In this document: positions 45,309 through 53,187 of the stretch, piece by piece
How positions within the stretch are numbered: position 1 is the stretch's first letter
Layout: the number at the start of each line of letters is the position of its first letter
Source: Sinorhizobium fredii
GTDB lineage: Bacteria; Pseudomonadota; Alphaproteobacteria; Rhizobiales; Rhizobiaceae
Reading direction: 5' to 3'
Assembly: GCF_002944405.1 (NCBI RefSeq)
Contig: NZ_CP024307.1
Location: 2,376,501-2,440,500 of the forward strand
DNA length: 64,000 nt
Translations under genes and position numbers: made by a program
The notes under the pieces: model-generated
Database searches by the model: none
What the model was told of the DNA's origin: nothing
What the model saw: the letters and a program-made list of their open reading frames with translations, nothing else

Positions 45309-45840
45309 CGATTCGGAAGCAGGTGCGGATGCTTCCGCACCCGACGCTTTCGAGGAAGACGTCCTCACCCTCATGCCGGCGCTCAGGCGCTATTCACGTA
45401 GCCTCGCCCGATCCGACACGGACGGCGAGGACCTTCTCCAGGACTGCGTCGAAAAGGTGCTGGCGCGCCGGCAGCAATGGCGAGGCGTGAACCTGCGCGC
45501 CTGGGCCTTCACCATCATGACGAACCTCTACCGCAACCGTCACCGCCATCGCGCCTTGCATCCCGAGGTCGAATATGAGGAGGCTCTTGGCCTCGTCGCC
45601 GAAGACCAGAATGCCGACCCCCTGCAAAGCCGGCGGCTCGAGCGCGCGCTGGAGCGGCTGTCGGTCGACAACCGCTCCGTGCTGATGCTCGTGGTGATCG
45701 AAGGCTACCGCTATCAGGATGTGGCGGAGATGATGGCTATCCCGATCGGCACGGTGATGTCGCGCCTGTCGCGCGCGCGCCGCCAGCTCGCCGAAGCGAT
45801 GAAGGACGACAACGTGATCGCCCTGCGGAGACCGAAATGA
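45292..45840 (+). CDS. rpoE1: ECF RNA polymerase sigma factor
   Basis: A 182-residue extracytoplasmic-function sigma factor. Region 2 (DLLQDCVEKVLARRQQWRG, WAFTIMTNLYRNRHR) binds core and the -10 element. Region 4 (LMLVVIEGYRYQDVAEMMAI and GTVMSRLSRARRQLAE) binds the -35 element. It starts at an ATG inside the preceding gene and its stop overlaps the anti-sigma start (ATGA), showing translational coupling. Gene order matches the S. meliloti rpoE1 operon, reported to respond to sulfite; the symbol is from that resemblance. Confidence 0.88.
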   Translation: MSHGRDDSEAGADASAPDAFEEDVLTLMPALRRYSRSLARSDTDGEDLLQDCVEKVLARRQQWRGVNLRAWAFTIMTNLYRNRHRHRALHPEVEYEEALGLVAEDQNADPLQSRRLERALERLSVDNRSVLMLVVIEGYRYQDVAEMMAIPIGTVMSRLSRARRQLAEAMKDDNVIALRRPK

Positions 45841-46649
45841 CGGACGAATTCAACACCGTCTCCGAAGACGAACTGCATGCCTATGTCGATGGCCAGCTGA
45901 GCGAGCCGGAGCGCAGGCGCATCGAAGCCTGGCTCGAAAGGCACCCGGATCGCGCTCAGGAAGTCCGCGAATGGCAGGCCCAGGCGGCTGCGCTCCAACA
46001 CCATTTCGCATCCTATGCCCGTGATCATGAAGGCGATCGGGCGCTGGTCTCGGCCCGTCGAGGCCGGGGGCACGGCGTTGCCTCGGCCCCTGCGCCCGTC
46101 CTCCTACGGATCGCCGCCGGTCTCCTGATCTTCGCGGCCGGTGCCCTGACCGGGTTCTACGCCCCTGCGATCGTCTCCGGGGATCGGTTGCCCGCGGCGG
46201 CCGAGAGCACCGACAGCCTTCCGCGCCAGGCGCAATCCGCTTTTCTCGTCTATGCGAGCGAGGTGCGCCATCCGGTCGAGGTCGGCGCCGACCAGGAGGC
46301 GCATCTCGCCACCTGGCTCGGCAAGCGGCTCGATTACGGGTTGAAGATTCCGGATCTGTCGGCTTTCGGATTTTCGCTCGTAGGCGGCCGGCTGATCCCC
46401 GTCAACGGCACGGCGGGCGCCCTGCTGATGTATGAGGACGGCTCCCGCCAGCGGCTCACCGTACTTCTCGGCCGCAACAGCGACAATCGCGAGACGAGCT
46501 TCCGCATCGCGAGCCAGGGCGATCTCGAAACTTTCTACTGGATTGACGGCGAGATCGGCTACGCGGTTACCGGCGAGGTGCCGCGCAGCCTCCTGCAGCG
46601 GGTCGCCGACGCGTGTTACCGCCAGTTCGAGGGGTCGGAGGGCTCATAG
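45837..46649 (+). CDS. Membrane anti-sigma factor
   Basis: A 270-residue protein. Residues 1-60 are the cytoplasmic anti-sigma domain with a typical zinc-finger-less helical motif (VSEDELHAYVDGQLSEPERR). One membrane helix lies at about residues 89-111 (LLRIAAGLLIFAAGALTGFY). The periplasmic part has a beta-rich sensor (VGADQEAHLATWLGKRLDYG) and a single Cys near the end. It holds the preceding sigma factor inactive and releases it on an envelope signal. It overlaps the sigma gene by four bases (ATGA). Confidence 0.88.
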   Translation: MTDEFNTVSEDELHAYVDGQLSEPERRRIEAWLERHPDRAQEVREWQAQAAALQHHFASYARDHEGDRALVSARRGRGHGVASAPAPVLLRIAAGLLIFAAGALTGFYAPAIVSGDRLPAAAESTDSLPRQAQSAFLVYASEVRHPVEVGADQEAHLATWLGKRLDYGLKIPDLSAFGFSLVGGRLIPVNGTAGALLMYEDGSRQRLTVLLGRNSDNRETSFRIASQGDLETFYWIDGEIGYAVTGEVPRSLLQRVADACYRQFEGSEGS

Positions 46650-46658
46650 CACGCGGGC

Positions 46659-47054
46659 TCATCCTCGTCGCAGCGGATCGTTCTCCAGGACGATAGGCTT
46701 GCCATGCGGCGTCCCTTCGGCAGCACGCTGCCAGCTTCGGACGAGCGCCTCCAGCTCCGGCCCAGAGGTGATGGAAAGCTTCTCGACCAGGTGGCTGAGG
46801 GCCGCCACCCAGCAATCATAGTAATCGCTGCCGTCCGGCTTCCGGCCGGGCTTGTGGAGCTCGGCCGAAAGCGCCTCGGCCCACTCGCTCCAGGAAAACA
46901 CGCCCTGTTCATGGAGCCGGACGGTCATGGCGAAGGCGGCAGCCTGCCAGGGCTCGGCAAAGACTGGATCGCCGTCCGCCGATTTCGGCAGTTCGGCAGA
47001 GGCGACAAGTGGAGAGGTGGTGCTACACGGACTCAAGATAGCTCTCCCAGGCAT
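46659..47054 (-). CDS. Nitrile hydratase accessory (activator) protein
   Basis: A 131-residue protein similar in sequence to the NHase activator/beta-subunit-like family. VFAEPWQAAAFAMTVRLHEQ, FSWSEWAEALSAEL and YYDCWVAALSHLVEKL are typical. Activators deliver cobalt to the alpha subunit by subunit exchange. It starts 32 bp inside the beta gene, so it is co-transcribed; a TTG six codons later with GGGAGAG upstream is an alternative start. It converges with the anti-sigma gene. Confidence 0.9.
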   Translation of the reverse strand: MPGRAILSPCSTTSPLVASAELPKSADGDPVFAEPWQAAAFAMTVRLHEQGVFSWSEWAEALSAELHKPGRKPDGSDYYDCWVAALSHLVEKLSITSGPELEALVRSWQRAAEGTPHGKPIVLENDPLRRG

Positions 47055-47682
47055 CGATTGAGACGGTCAATGACGGATCGCCGCCCTCACCCCAGATCTC
47101 CCCGCCATCAAAGACGACCGTGTAGACCCATTGCGGGTTCTCGCCCTTGCCGTGGGCGTTGTCGTCCGGAAAGACAAAACTGCCCTGCACCGCTTCCACC
47201 ACGCCGACTTTGGCACGGGCGTAGCGCGGCAGGCGCGTGTGGGTTTCCGGATGGAAGTTCTTCGTACGGACACGGTCGCCGACGCCGAAACGCGGCGGCG
47301 TAGCGACCGGCCGGTCGCAAGGCCCGCCTCTGGCGAGCACGCCCGCCACCATATCGGCCTTGAGCACCCGCTTCGGCTCCCGCCCCTTCTCGTGCATATG
47401 GCCGGCATCGAGCTCCGCTTGGGTCACGAAGCCGTGGCGCTTCAGGAGCGTTTCCAGCGCACGGGTCCAGATCTCGTAATAGCTTGCCGCGAGATAAGTG
47501 GCGGGGGGCAGGCTTTCGCGCGCATGCCGGCTCTCGTCGATCGTCCAGGCGCCGAAGGCTCCGCAGGAGAGCGTGATCCCGAGTGCGCGCTTTTCCCATT
47601 CCGCATGGAAATAGGGCTCGTCCTTTTCCGGCGCGATCGGCCCAAGGCCATGCTGGCCGCCAAGGTCGTGAGGCCCGTTCAT
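47023..47682 (-). CDS. nthB: Nitrile hydratase subunit beta
   Basis: A 219-residue beta subunit. It begins [19 protein letters not shown], the conserved NHase beta start. Other family features are [29 protein letters not shown], and the C-terminal SH3-like part [20 protein letters not shown]. It pairs with the alpha subunit to hydrate nitriles to amides. Its ATG overlaps the alpha stop codon by four bases (ATGA). Confidence 0.95.
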   Translation of the reverse strand: MNGPHDLGGQHGLGPIAPEKDEPYFHAEWEKRALGITLSCGAFGAWTIDESRHARESLPPATYLAASYYEIWTRALETLLKRHGFVTQAELDAGHMHEKGREPKRVLKADMVAGVLARGGPCDRPVATPPRFGVGDRVRTKNFHPETHTRLPRYARAKVGVVEAVQGSFVFPDDNAHGKGENPQWVYTVVFDGGEIWGEGGDPSLTVSIDAWESYLESV

Positions 47683-48323
47683 GGCTTGGCCTGCGGTGAA
47701 AGGGCGAGCCCGGTGCCGATCATCGAATCGCGCGTGACGAGATCGGCGAGCGCCTCCTCGCTGAAGTCTTCGGTGCCGTCGGGCCGCTCCGGCACCACGA
47801 GATAACGCAGCTCCGCGGTCGAATCCCAGACGCGGATCTTCTTGTCGATCGGCAGCTCCAGCCCGAATTCGGCGAGCACGCCGCGCGGATCGATGACGGC
47901 GCGCGAGCGATAGGGTGGCGCCTTGTACCAGACGGGCGGCAGGCCGAGCACGGCCCAGGGATAGCAGGAGCAGAGCGTGCAGACGATGAGATTGTGGGTA
48001 TCGGGCGTGTTGAAGACGGCGCGCATGTGTTCGCCCTGCCGGCCGGTGAAGCCGAGACTCGCGATCGCCGCCGTTGCATCGCGCTTCAGCCAGTCCGCAA
48101 ACTCCGCATCGCTCCAGGCCCTGGCAACGACGCGCGCACCGTTCCTCGGACCGACCTTCGTCTCGTAGGTGTCGACGATCGCATCGATTGCCGCCGGGTC
48201 GATCAGTCCCTTCTCCGTCAGCACCGTTTCCAGCGCCTTCACCCGCGCTTCCACATCGGTGAAATGATTGTCGTGATGGTGATGGCCGTGATCGCCGTCC
48301 TGGCCACGATGATGCTCGGACAT
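47679..48323 (-). CDS. nthA: Nitrile hydratase subunit alpha, cobalt type
   Basis: A 214-residue subunit with the metal-binding motif [10 protein letters not shown] at residues 114-123. Cys115, Cys118 and Cys120 are the ligands, two of which are oxidised to sulfinic/sulfenic acid in the active enzyme. Thr116 in place of Ser marks the Co(III) type. The N-terminal tail is His-rich (eight His between residues 4 and 20), which could bind cobalt or other metals. Gene order alpha-beta-accessory is that of Co-type clusters. No amidase or nitrile-related gene is adjacent. Confidence 0.95.
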   Translation of the reverse strand: MSEHHRGQDGDHGHHHHDNHFTDVEARVKALETVLTEKGLIDPAAIDAIVDTYETKVGPRNGARVVARAWSDAEFADWLKRDATAAIASLGFTGRQGEHMRAVFNTPDTHNLIVCTLCSCYPWAVLGLPPVWYKAPPYRSRAVIDPRGVLAEFGLELPIDKKIRVWDSTAELRYLVVPERPDGTEDFSEEALADLVTRDSMIGTGLALSPQAKP

Positions 48324-48402
48324 TCCGTGCCTCCTCCGCCGGAAACCCGGCCATCTCTAATGCATCAGGGCGGGAATCGGAATCGATATTTCAAGAGTTA
48401 CT

Positions 48403-48996
48403 CTACTTTAGCATCGGCCAGAGGCTGACGACGAGCAGCACGGCCATGGTGATGTTGAACCATTTGAGCCGCGCCGGCTCGGAGAGCCATTGCCTCAGCG
48501 CCGAGCCGAAGCCTGCCCAGGTCGAGACGCTCGGCACGTTAACGAGCGCGAAGACGAGGCCGACGACGAGCACGCTCGCGAGATAGCGTTCGCCACTGGT
48601 ATAAGTGGCCATGGCCGAGACAGCCATCACCCAGGCTTTCGGATTGACCCATTGAAAGGCGGCAGCCTGGAGAAAAGTCAAAGGCGCAGCCCCTGACTTG
48701 CCCTCGCCAAGCGAGCGCGAGGATCCGATCTTCCATGCAATCCAGACGAGATAGGCGCCACCGGCGAACTTCAGCCCGGTGTAGAGAAGCGGCACGGAGT
48801 GAAGCAGCGCGCCAAGGCCCAGGCCAACCGCAATCAACAGCAGGAAGAAGCCGCTACCGATCCCGAGCATATGCGGGATCGTACGGGCGAAGCCGAAATT
48901 CACGCCCGAGGCAAACAGCATCATATTGTTCGGGCCGGGCGTGATCGATGTCGTGAAGGCGAACAGGAACAACGCCAGAAGCGTATCGGCTTGCAT
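48403..48996 (-). CDS. LysE/RhtB family exporter
   Basis: A 197-residue membrane protein with about six helices. The N-terminus ALFLFAFTTSITPGPNNMML has the family PGPNN motif; FQWVNPKAWVMAVSAMATY is a second signature. GGGAG precedes the ATG at 48996; the upstream in-frame ATG lacks a site. It probably exports amino acids or cysteine-type metabolites. A 12-bp-stem dyad lies about 60 bp upstream. The nitrile hydratase genes follow on the same strand after 79 bp, so co-transcription is possible. Confidence 0.9.
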   Translation of the reverse strand: MQADTLLALFLFAFTTSITPGPNNMMLFASGVNFGFARTIPHMLGIGSGFFLLLIAVGLGLGALLHSVPLLYTGLKFAGGAYLVWIAWKIGSSRSLGEGKSGAAPLTFLQAAAFQWVNPKAWVMAVSAMATYTSGERYLASVLVVGLVFALVNVPSVSTWAGFGSALRQWLSEPARLKWFNITMAVLLVVSLWPMLK

Positions 48997-49056
48997 GCAT
49001 TTCTCCCAAGGCATTGTTCGAGACGGTCGTCGGCAGCGACGTTCCGCATTTTGGAA

Positions 49057-49083
49057 ATTTAGGTCAGCCTAGCTGACCTAAAT
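49057..49083. promoter_or_regulatory. Perfect dyad symmetry upstream of LysE-type gene
   Basis: ATTTAGGTCAGC and GCTGACCTAAAT are 12-bp arms with a 3-base centre. Flanking TTTGG and CCAAA extend it with a small bulge. It lies 61-87 bp upstream of the exporter start codon, on its promoter side. It could be an operator or an RNA hairpin. The regulator is not adjacent. Confidence 0.5.
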
Positions 49084-49159
49084 CCAAAGACCAGTCAAAT
49101 CTTGTCATGGTTACAAAACCGGAAGCGATGAATCGCCCGATACGTCGGTAGGAGGCAAC

Positions 49160-49187
49160 AAAAAAGGCCGGGTGAAAACCCGACCTT
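49160..49187 (-). terminator. Rho-independent terminator without an obvious gene
   Basis: On the minus strand, AAGGTCGGG, a six-base loop, then CCCGGCCTT form a nine-position stem with one mismatch, followed by a run of six U. It reads leftward, so its transcript would come from 49188 to about 49500. No protein gene there is convincing, so a small RNA is possible. Confidence 0.6.
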
Positions 49188-49512
49188 CCTCATCATCTCG
49201 ACCTGCCGATGCCGGTACATCCGTGGTCAAAGGCAGGGAGATGACATCTGTTGAACGAATGTCCCGCACCGAAATGGCCCGCCTTGCGCCTCCGAAAGGC
49301 AACCAAACTCGGGAGGACCCAGCGACATCGTGCCTTGGCGCAATAAAGAACGTCGCCGATCAACATCGATGAGCCGCCTGTCGTGAGACAATGTGGTCTT
49401 CGCAAGGCATTGGACGAAATTTTCAATCAGGTCTCCTGTCGCCCGCAGATCATGGACTTTTTCCGCCCGGGTGCCATTTTGTCATTGTCAGAAGCGAGCG
49501 AGGGCGCATGTC

Positions 49513-50358
49513 ATGCACGATCCTATCCCGACCACCACGTTCCCGGATGGGCGCAAGGTTCCGGTCCTCGGTCAGGGAACCTGGCGGATGGGCGAGAACC
49601 GCACCACGGCTGCCGACGAAATCCGCAGCCTCCAGATTGGGCTTGATCTCGGCATGACGCTTATCGACACGGCCGAAATGTACGGGAACGGCGGCTCCGA
49701 GCGGATTGTGGGCGAGGCGGTCCGCGGCCGTCGCGACGAAGCCTTCATCGTCAGCAAGGTGCTGCCCTCCAATGCCAGCCGCTCGGGCACCATTGCCGCC
49801 TGCGAGCGTAGCCTCCGCCATCTCGGCACCGACCGCGTCGATCTCTATCTGCTGCATTGGCGCGGCGGCTATCCGCTCGCCGAAACCCTCGCCGCTTTCG
49901 AGGAGTTGAAGCGGGACGGCAAGATCGTCGCCTGGGGCGTTTCGAACTTCGATGTCGACGACATGGAGGAATTGATATCGGTCCCGGGCGGCGGCAGCGT
50001 CGCGGCAAACCAGGTGCTCTATAACCTTGGCCGCCGCGGCATCGAATACGACCTCCTGCCCTGGTGCCGCGACCGCAGCGTGCCGATCATGGCCTATTCG
50101 CCGCTCGACGAAGGGCGCCTGCTCCACGATGCGGACCTCGTTCATATCGCCAAGGCGCACCAGGCGACCCCCGCTCAGGTCGCTCTCGCCTTCCTAAAGA
50201 CCCGCGCCGGCGTGATCTCCATACCGAAGACCGGCTCTGCCGAGCGCGCCCGCGAAAACCGCGACGCCATGGATATTCACCTGACGGCGGAAAACCTCGC
50301 CGAACTCGATCGCATCTTCCCGCCGCCAAGACGGAAGATGCGGCTGGAGGTGATTTGA
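49513..50358 (+). CDS. Aldo/keto reductase (AKR5-like)
   Basis: A 281-residue member of the shorter aldo/keto reductase branch that includes 2,5-diketo-gluconate reductases. The tetrad is Asp and Tyr in [15 protein letters not shown], Lys in [13 protein letters not shown], and His in [12 protein letters not shown]. The cofactor end is [20 protein letters not shown]. The ATG at 49513 has GAGGG nine bases upstream. It reduces a carbonyl compound with NADPH; the natural substrate is unknown. Confidence 0.9.
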   Translation: MHDPIPTTTFPDGRKVPVLGQGTWRMGENRTTAADEIRSLQIGLDLGMTLIDTAEMYGNGGSERIVGEAVRGRRDEAFIVSKVLPSNASRSGTIAACERSLRHLGTDRVDLYLLHWRGGYPLAETLAAFEELKRDGKIVAWGVSNFDVDDMEELISVPGGGSVAANQVLYNLGRRGIEYDLLPWCRDRSVPIMAYSPLDEGRLLHDADLVHIAKAHQATPAQVALAFLKTRAGVISIPKTGSAERARENRDAMDIHLTAENLAELDRIFPPPRRKMRLEVI

Positions 50359-50394
50359 GAACACAGGAAGATAGCCCTGCCCAAAAGGAAGAAT

Positions 50395-50536
50395 GCCCCT
50401 CCCCACAGGTGGGAGGGGCTTAACCTGCCGCGCCCTCTGCGGTAATTAATTCCTGGCCTTTGCAGCGAGCACAAAGCGACTGAAATTGCAGGAGCGCGCC
50501 GCGGGCGCCAAGCCCCTCCCACCTGTGGGGAGGGGT
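50395..50536. repeat. Palindromic intergenic element (RIME-like)
   Basis: Arms GCCCCTCCCCACAGGTGGGA...GGGGCTT (50395-50421) and their inverted copy (50510-50536) match at 26 of 27 positions, separated by 88 bp. Each arm also contains its own CCTCCC...GGGAGG dyad. It lies between the aldo/keto reductase and the converging ilvH gene, and is similar in style to the element at 3181-3376. Confidence 0.7.
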
Positions 50537-50570
50537 TGGGGCGGGGCGCGCACCAAAGGTGCGCAATCCC

Positions 50571-51143
50571 TCACATCCCCTGCGGGCCGCGGTTCATTGC
50601 GGCAATGCCCGTGCGGCAGACCTCGATCAGACCGAGCGGCTTCATGATTGCGATGAATTGCTCGATCTTCGAAGGCTTGCCGGTGATCTCGAAGACGAAG
50701 TGATCGATATTGGCGTCGATGACCGAAGCGCGGAAGGCATCGGCAAGTCTCAGCGCCTCCACCCGGTGCTCGCCCGAACCGTGCACCTTGACGAGCGCCA
50801 GCTCGCGCTCGACCGGCCGGTCGTGGCCAAGCCCTGCGGCGCGCACGGTGAGGTCGACGACGCGGTGCACCGGCACGAGCCGCTCGAGCTGGTTCTTGAT
50901 CTGCTCCAGCACGTGCGGCGTGCCGCGCGTGACGATGGTGATGCGCGACAGATGCGCCTCGTGCTCGGTCTCGGAGACCGTCAGGCTTTCGATGTTGTAG
51001 CCGCGGCCGGAAAAGAGGCCGATGACGCGGGCCAGCACGCCCGGCTCGTTGTCGACGAGGACGGAGAGCGTGTGCGTCTCCGCAAGCTCCGTCTCCTTGG
51101 CGATGAAATAGGCGGAGCCCGTCGGTTGAAGATGTGCGCTCAT
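50571..51143 (-). CDS. ilvH: Acetolactate synthase small (regulatory) subunit
   Basis: A 190-residue regulatory subunit. The N-terminal ACT domain (HTLSVLVDNEPGVLARVIGL, GRGYNIESLTV) binds valine for feedback control; the C-terminal part (RVVDLTVRAAGLG, VFEITGKPSKIEQFI) completes the ferredoxin-like fold pair. It increases activity of, and gives valine sensitivity to, the large subunit. It lies 23 bp downstream of ilvI and is transcribed with it. Confidence 0.95.
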   Translation of the reverse strand: MSAHLQPTGSAYFIAKETELAETHTLSVLVDNEPGVLARVIGLFSGRGYNIESLTVSETEHEAHLSRITIVTRGTPHVLEQIKNQLERLVPVHRVVDLTVRAAGLGHDRPVERELALVKVHGSGEHRVEALRLADAFRASVIDANIDHFVFEITGKPSKIEQFIAIMKPLGLIEVCRTGIAAMNRGPQGM

Positions 51144-51166
51144 TCTCTTGTTCCTAATCCTTATCC

Positions 51167-52945
51167 TCAGACGAGCTGGCGGCCCTTGGCATCGATGGCA
51201 TTGGCAACCGCCTCGTCCGTCGCCTCGTCGGGAAGCAGCATTTCGTTATGCGCCTTGCCGGACGGGATCATCGGGAAGCAGTTGGCGAGGTTGGCGACGC
51301 GGCAGTCGAAGATCACCGGCACCGGCGTGTCGATCATGCGGCGGATCGCGTCGTCCAGTTCGCCGGGCTTCTCGCAACGGATGCCGACGCCGCCATAGGC
51401 TTCGGCCAGCTTGACGAAGTCGGGCATCGCTTCCGTATAGGAATGCGACAGCCGGTTGCCGTGCAGCAGTTGCTGCCATTGGCGGACCATGCCCATGTAC
51501 TGGTTGTTGAGGATGAAGATCTTGACCGGCAGCCCGTACTGGACCGCGCAGGACATTTCCTGGATGCACATCTGGATGGATGCATCGCCGGCGATGTCGA
51601 TGACGAGGCTTTGCGGATGCGCCACCTGGACGCCGACAGCGGCCGGGAAGCCGTAGCCCATGGTGCCGAGGCCGCCCGACGTCATCCAGCGGTTCGGCTG
51701 CTCGAAGCCGAAGAACTGCGCCGCCCACATCTGGTGCTGGCCGACCTCGGTGGTGATATAGGTGTCGCGGTCCTTGGTGAGCTCATAGAGCCGCTGGATC
51801 GCATATTGCGGCATGATGACATCGTCGCTCGGCGTATATGCAAGCGAATTGCGCGCCCGCCACTTGGCGATCGACCCCCACCAATCGTTCAGCCGTGCCT
51901 TGTCGACCGTCTTTGCCGCCGCGTGCCACAGCCGGACCATGTCTTCGAGGACGTTGCCGACATCGCCGACGATCGGAACGTCGACCCGGACGTTCTTGTT
52001 GATCGAGGACGGATCGATATCGATATGGATCTTCTTGGAGTTCGGCGAAAAGGCGTTGAGGCGGCCGGTGATGCGGTCGTCGAATCGGGCGCCGATGCAG
52101 ATCATGACGTCGCAGTCATGCATCGCCATGTTGGCCTCGTAGGTGCCGTGCATGCCGAGCATGCCGAGCCAGTTCTTGCCGGAGGCCGGATAGGCGCCGA
52201 GGCCCATCAGCGTCGAGGTGATCGGAAAGCCGGTGAGGTCGACGAGCTCGCGCAGGAAATGCGCCGCCTCCAACCCGGAGTTGATGACGCCGCCGCCGGA
52301 ATAGATGACCGGTTGGCGCGCCGACTTCATCAGCGCGACCGCTTCCTCGATCTTCTTGAGGTCCCCTTGGGTCTTCGGCTGGTAGCTCTTCTGCGTCGGC
52401 ACGGCGGAAGGCGGCGTGTAGGTGCCGGTCGCGAACTGGATGTCCTTCGGGATGTCGACGACGACCGGACCCGGACGACCGGACTGGGCGATGCGGAACG
52501 CCTCATGGATGATGCGGGCAAGATCGTTGACGTCCTTGACCAGCCAGTTGTGCTTGGTGCAGGGCCTCGTGATGCCGACCGTGTCGCATTCCTGGAAGGC
52601 ATCCGAGCCGATCAACGGGGTCGGAACCTGGCCGGAGATGCAGACGAGCGGGATCGAATCCATCAGCGCGTCCTGGAGCGGCGTGACCGCATTGGTGGCG
52701 CCGGGACCGGAGGTGACCAGCATGACGCCGACCTTGCCGGTGGAGCGGGCATAGCCCTCGGCCATGTGGCCGGCGCCCTGCTCATGGCGGACGAGAATGT
52801 GCTGGATCTCTTCCTGCTGGAAAATTTCGTCGTAGATCGGAAGCACGGCGCCGCCCGGGTAGCCGAAGATGTGTTCGACACCATTGTCCTTCAGGGCCTG
52901 GAGAACGATCTCCGCCCCTGTCATCTGGTTTTCAGTTCCGCTCAT
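51167..52945 (-). CDS. ilvI: Acetolactate synthase large (catalytic) subunit
   Basis: A 592-residue ThDP enzyme that condenses pyruvate with pyruvate or 2-oxobutyrate, the first common step of branched-chain amino acid synthesis. FGYPGGAVLPIYDEIF, and the catalytic Glu in RHEQGAGHMAEGYAR, lie in the N-terminal PYR domain. The central FAD domain contains ICIGARFDDRITGRL. The C-terminal PP domain has the ThDP motif GDASIQMCIQEMSCAVQ. The ATG at 52945 gives the conserved MSGTENQMTGAEIVLQAL. A leader peptide and terminator precede it, so expression is attenuated by branched-chain amino acid supply. Confidence 0.97.
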   Translation of the reverse strand: MSGTENQMTGAEIVLQALKDNGVEHIFGYPGGAVLPIYDEIFQQEEIQHILVRHEQGAGHMAEGYARSTGKVGVMLVTSGPGATNAVTPLQDALMDSIPLVCISGQVPTPLIGSDAFQECDTVGITRPCTKHNWLVKDVNDLARIIHEAFRIAQSGRPGPVVVDIPKDIQFATGTYTPPSAVPTQKSYQPKTQGDLKKIEEAVALMKSARQPVIYSGGGVINSGLEAAHFLRELVDLTGFPITSTLMGLGAYPASGKNWLGMLGMHGTYEANMAMHDCDVMICIGARFDDRITGRLNAFSPNSKKIHIDIDPSSINKNVRVDVPIVGDVGNVLEDMVRLWHAAAKTVDKARLNDWWGSIAKWRARNSLAYTPSDDVIMPQYAIQRLYELTKDRDTYITTEVGQHQMWAAQFFGFEQPNRWMTSGGLGTMGYGFPAAVGVQVAHPQSLVIDIAGDASIQMCIQEMSCAVQYGLPVKIFILNNQYMGMVRQWQQLLHGNRLSHSYTEAMPDFVKLAEAYGGVGIRCEKPGELDDAIRRMIDTPVPVIFDCRVANLANCFPMIPSGKAHNEMLLPDEATDEAVANAIDAKGRQLV

Positions 52946-53000
52946 TGGCCTGCTTCCGTCCCTTTTGTAAGGCTTGGGGTGATTAGCTTGTTTGAGGACA

Positions 53001-53025
53001 TAAAAAAAGGCCCCATCAGGAGCCT
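53001..53025 (-). terminator. ilvIH attenuator terminator
   Basis: On the minus strand AGGCTCC, a loop of four, GGGGCCT and seven U form an intrinsic terminator between the leader peptide and ilvI. Upstream segments GCGCATGGG and CCCATGCGC (53071-53079 and 53032-53040) can pair with each other and offer alternative structures, as in classical attenuators. Confidence 0.8.
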
Positions 53026-53057
53026 CGTTCAGCGCATGGGTGGCTACCGCCGGATGG

Positions 53058-53114
53058 TTACACCATCCTGCCCATGCGCCGTCCCACCACAAGAATAACC
53101 GCGAAATTTTTCAT
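53058..53114 (-). CDS. ilvIH leader peptide (attenuator)
   Basis: An 18-codon reading frame, MKNFAVILVVGRRMGRMV, with Val, Ile, Leu, Val, Val in a row near the start, followed by UAA and a terminator before ilvI. Ribosome stalling at the Val/Ile/Leu codons when charged tRNA is scarce would favour an antiterminator and let ilvIH be transcribed. Its frame, position 112 bp upstream of ilvI and the terminator match known branched-chain attenuators. Confidence 0.75.
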   Translation of the reverse strand: MKNFAVILVVGRRMGRMV

Positions 53115-53187
53115 GGGTCGATTTGATAAACAGAAAACCGTGACCCGTCAACGCCGATTTAACGGACGTCCTTCCCGGACCGGACCC

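Larger units (their letters stand above)
48997..49512. other. 516-bp intergenic region
   Basis: Short reading frames occur on both strands but none has a convincing start or composition. The region holds a strong dyad (49057-49083) near the LysE-type gene and a terminator-like hairpin on the minus strand (49160-49187) with no gene feeding it. Confidence 0.5.

Noticed and set aside
49172..49372. Plus-strand short frame near the orphan terminator
   Set aside because: It starts at GTG inside the terminator hairpin, has a poor ribosome-binding site and no family resemblance.
51248..53098. 616-codon open frame antisense to ilvI
   Set aside because: Composition is a reverse-strand shadow of ilvI with no recognisable domain; ilvI itself is certain.
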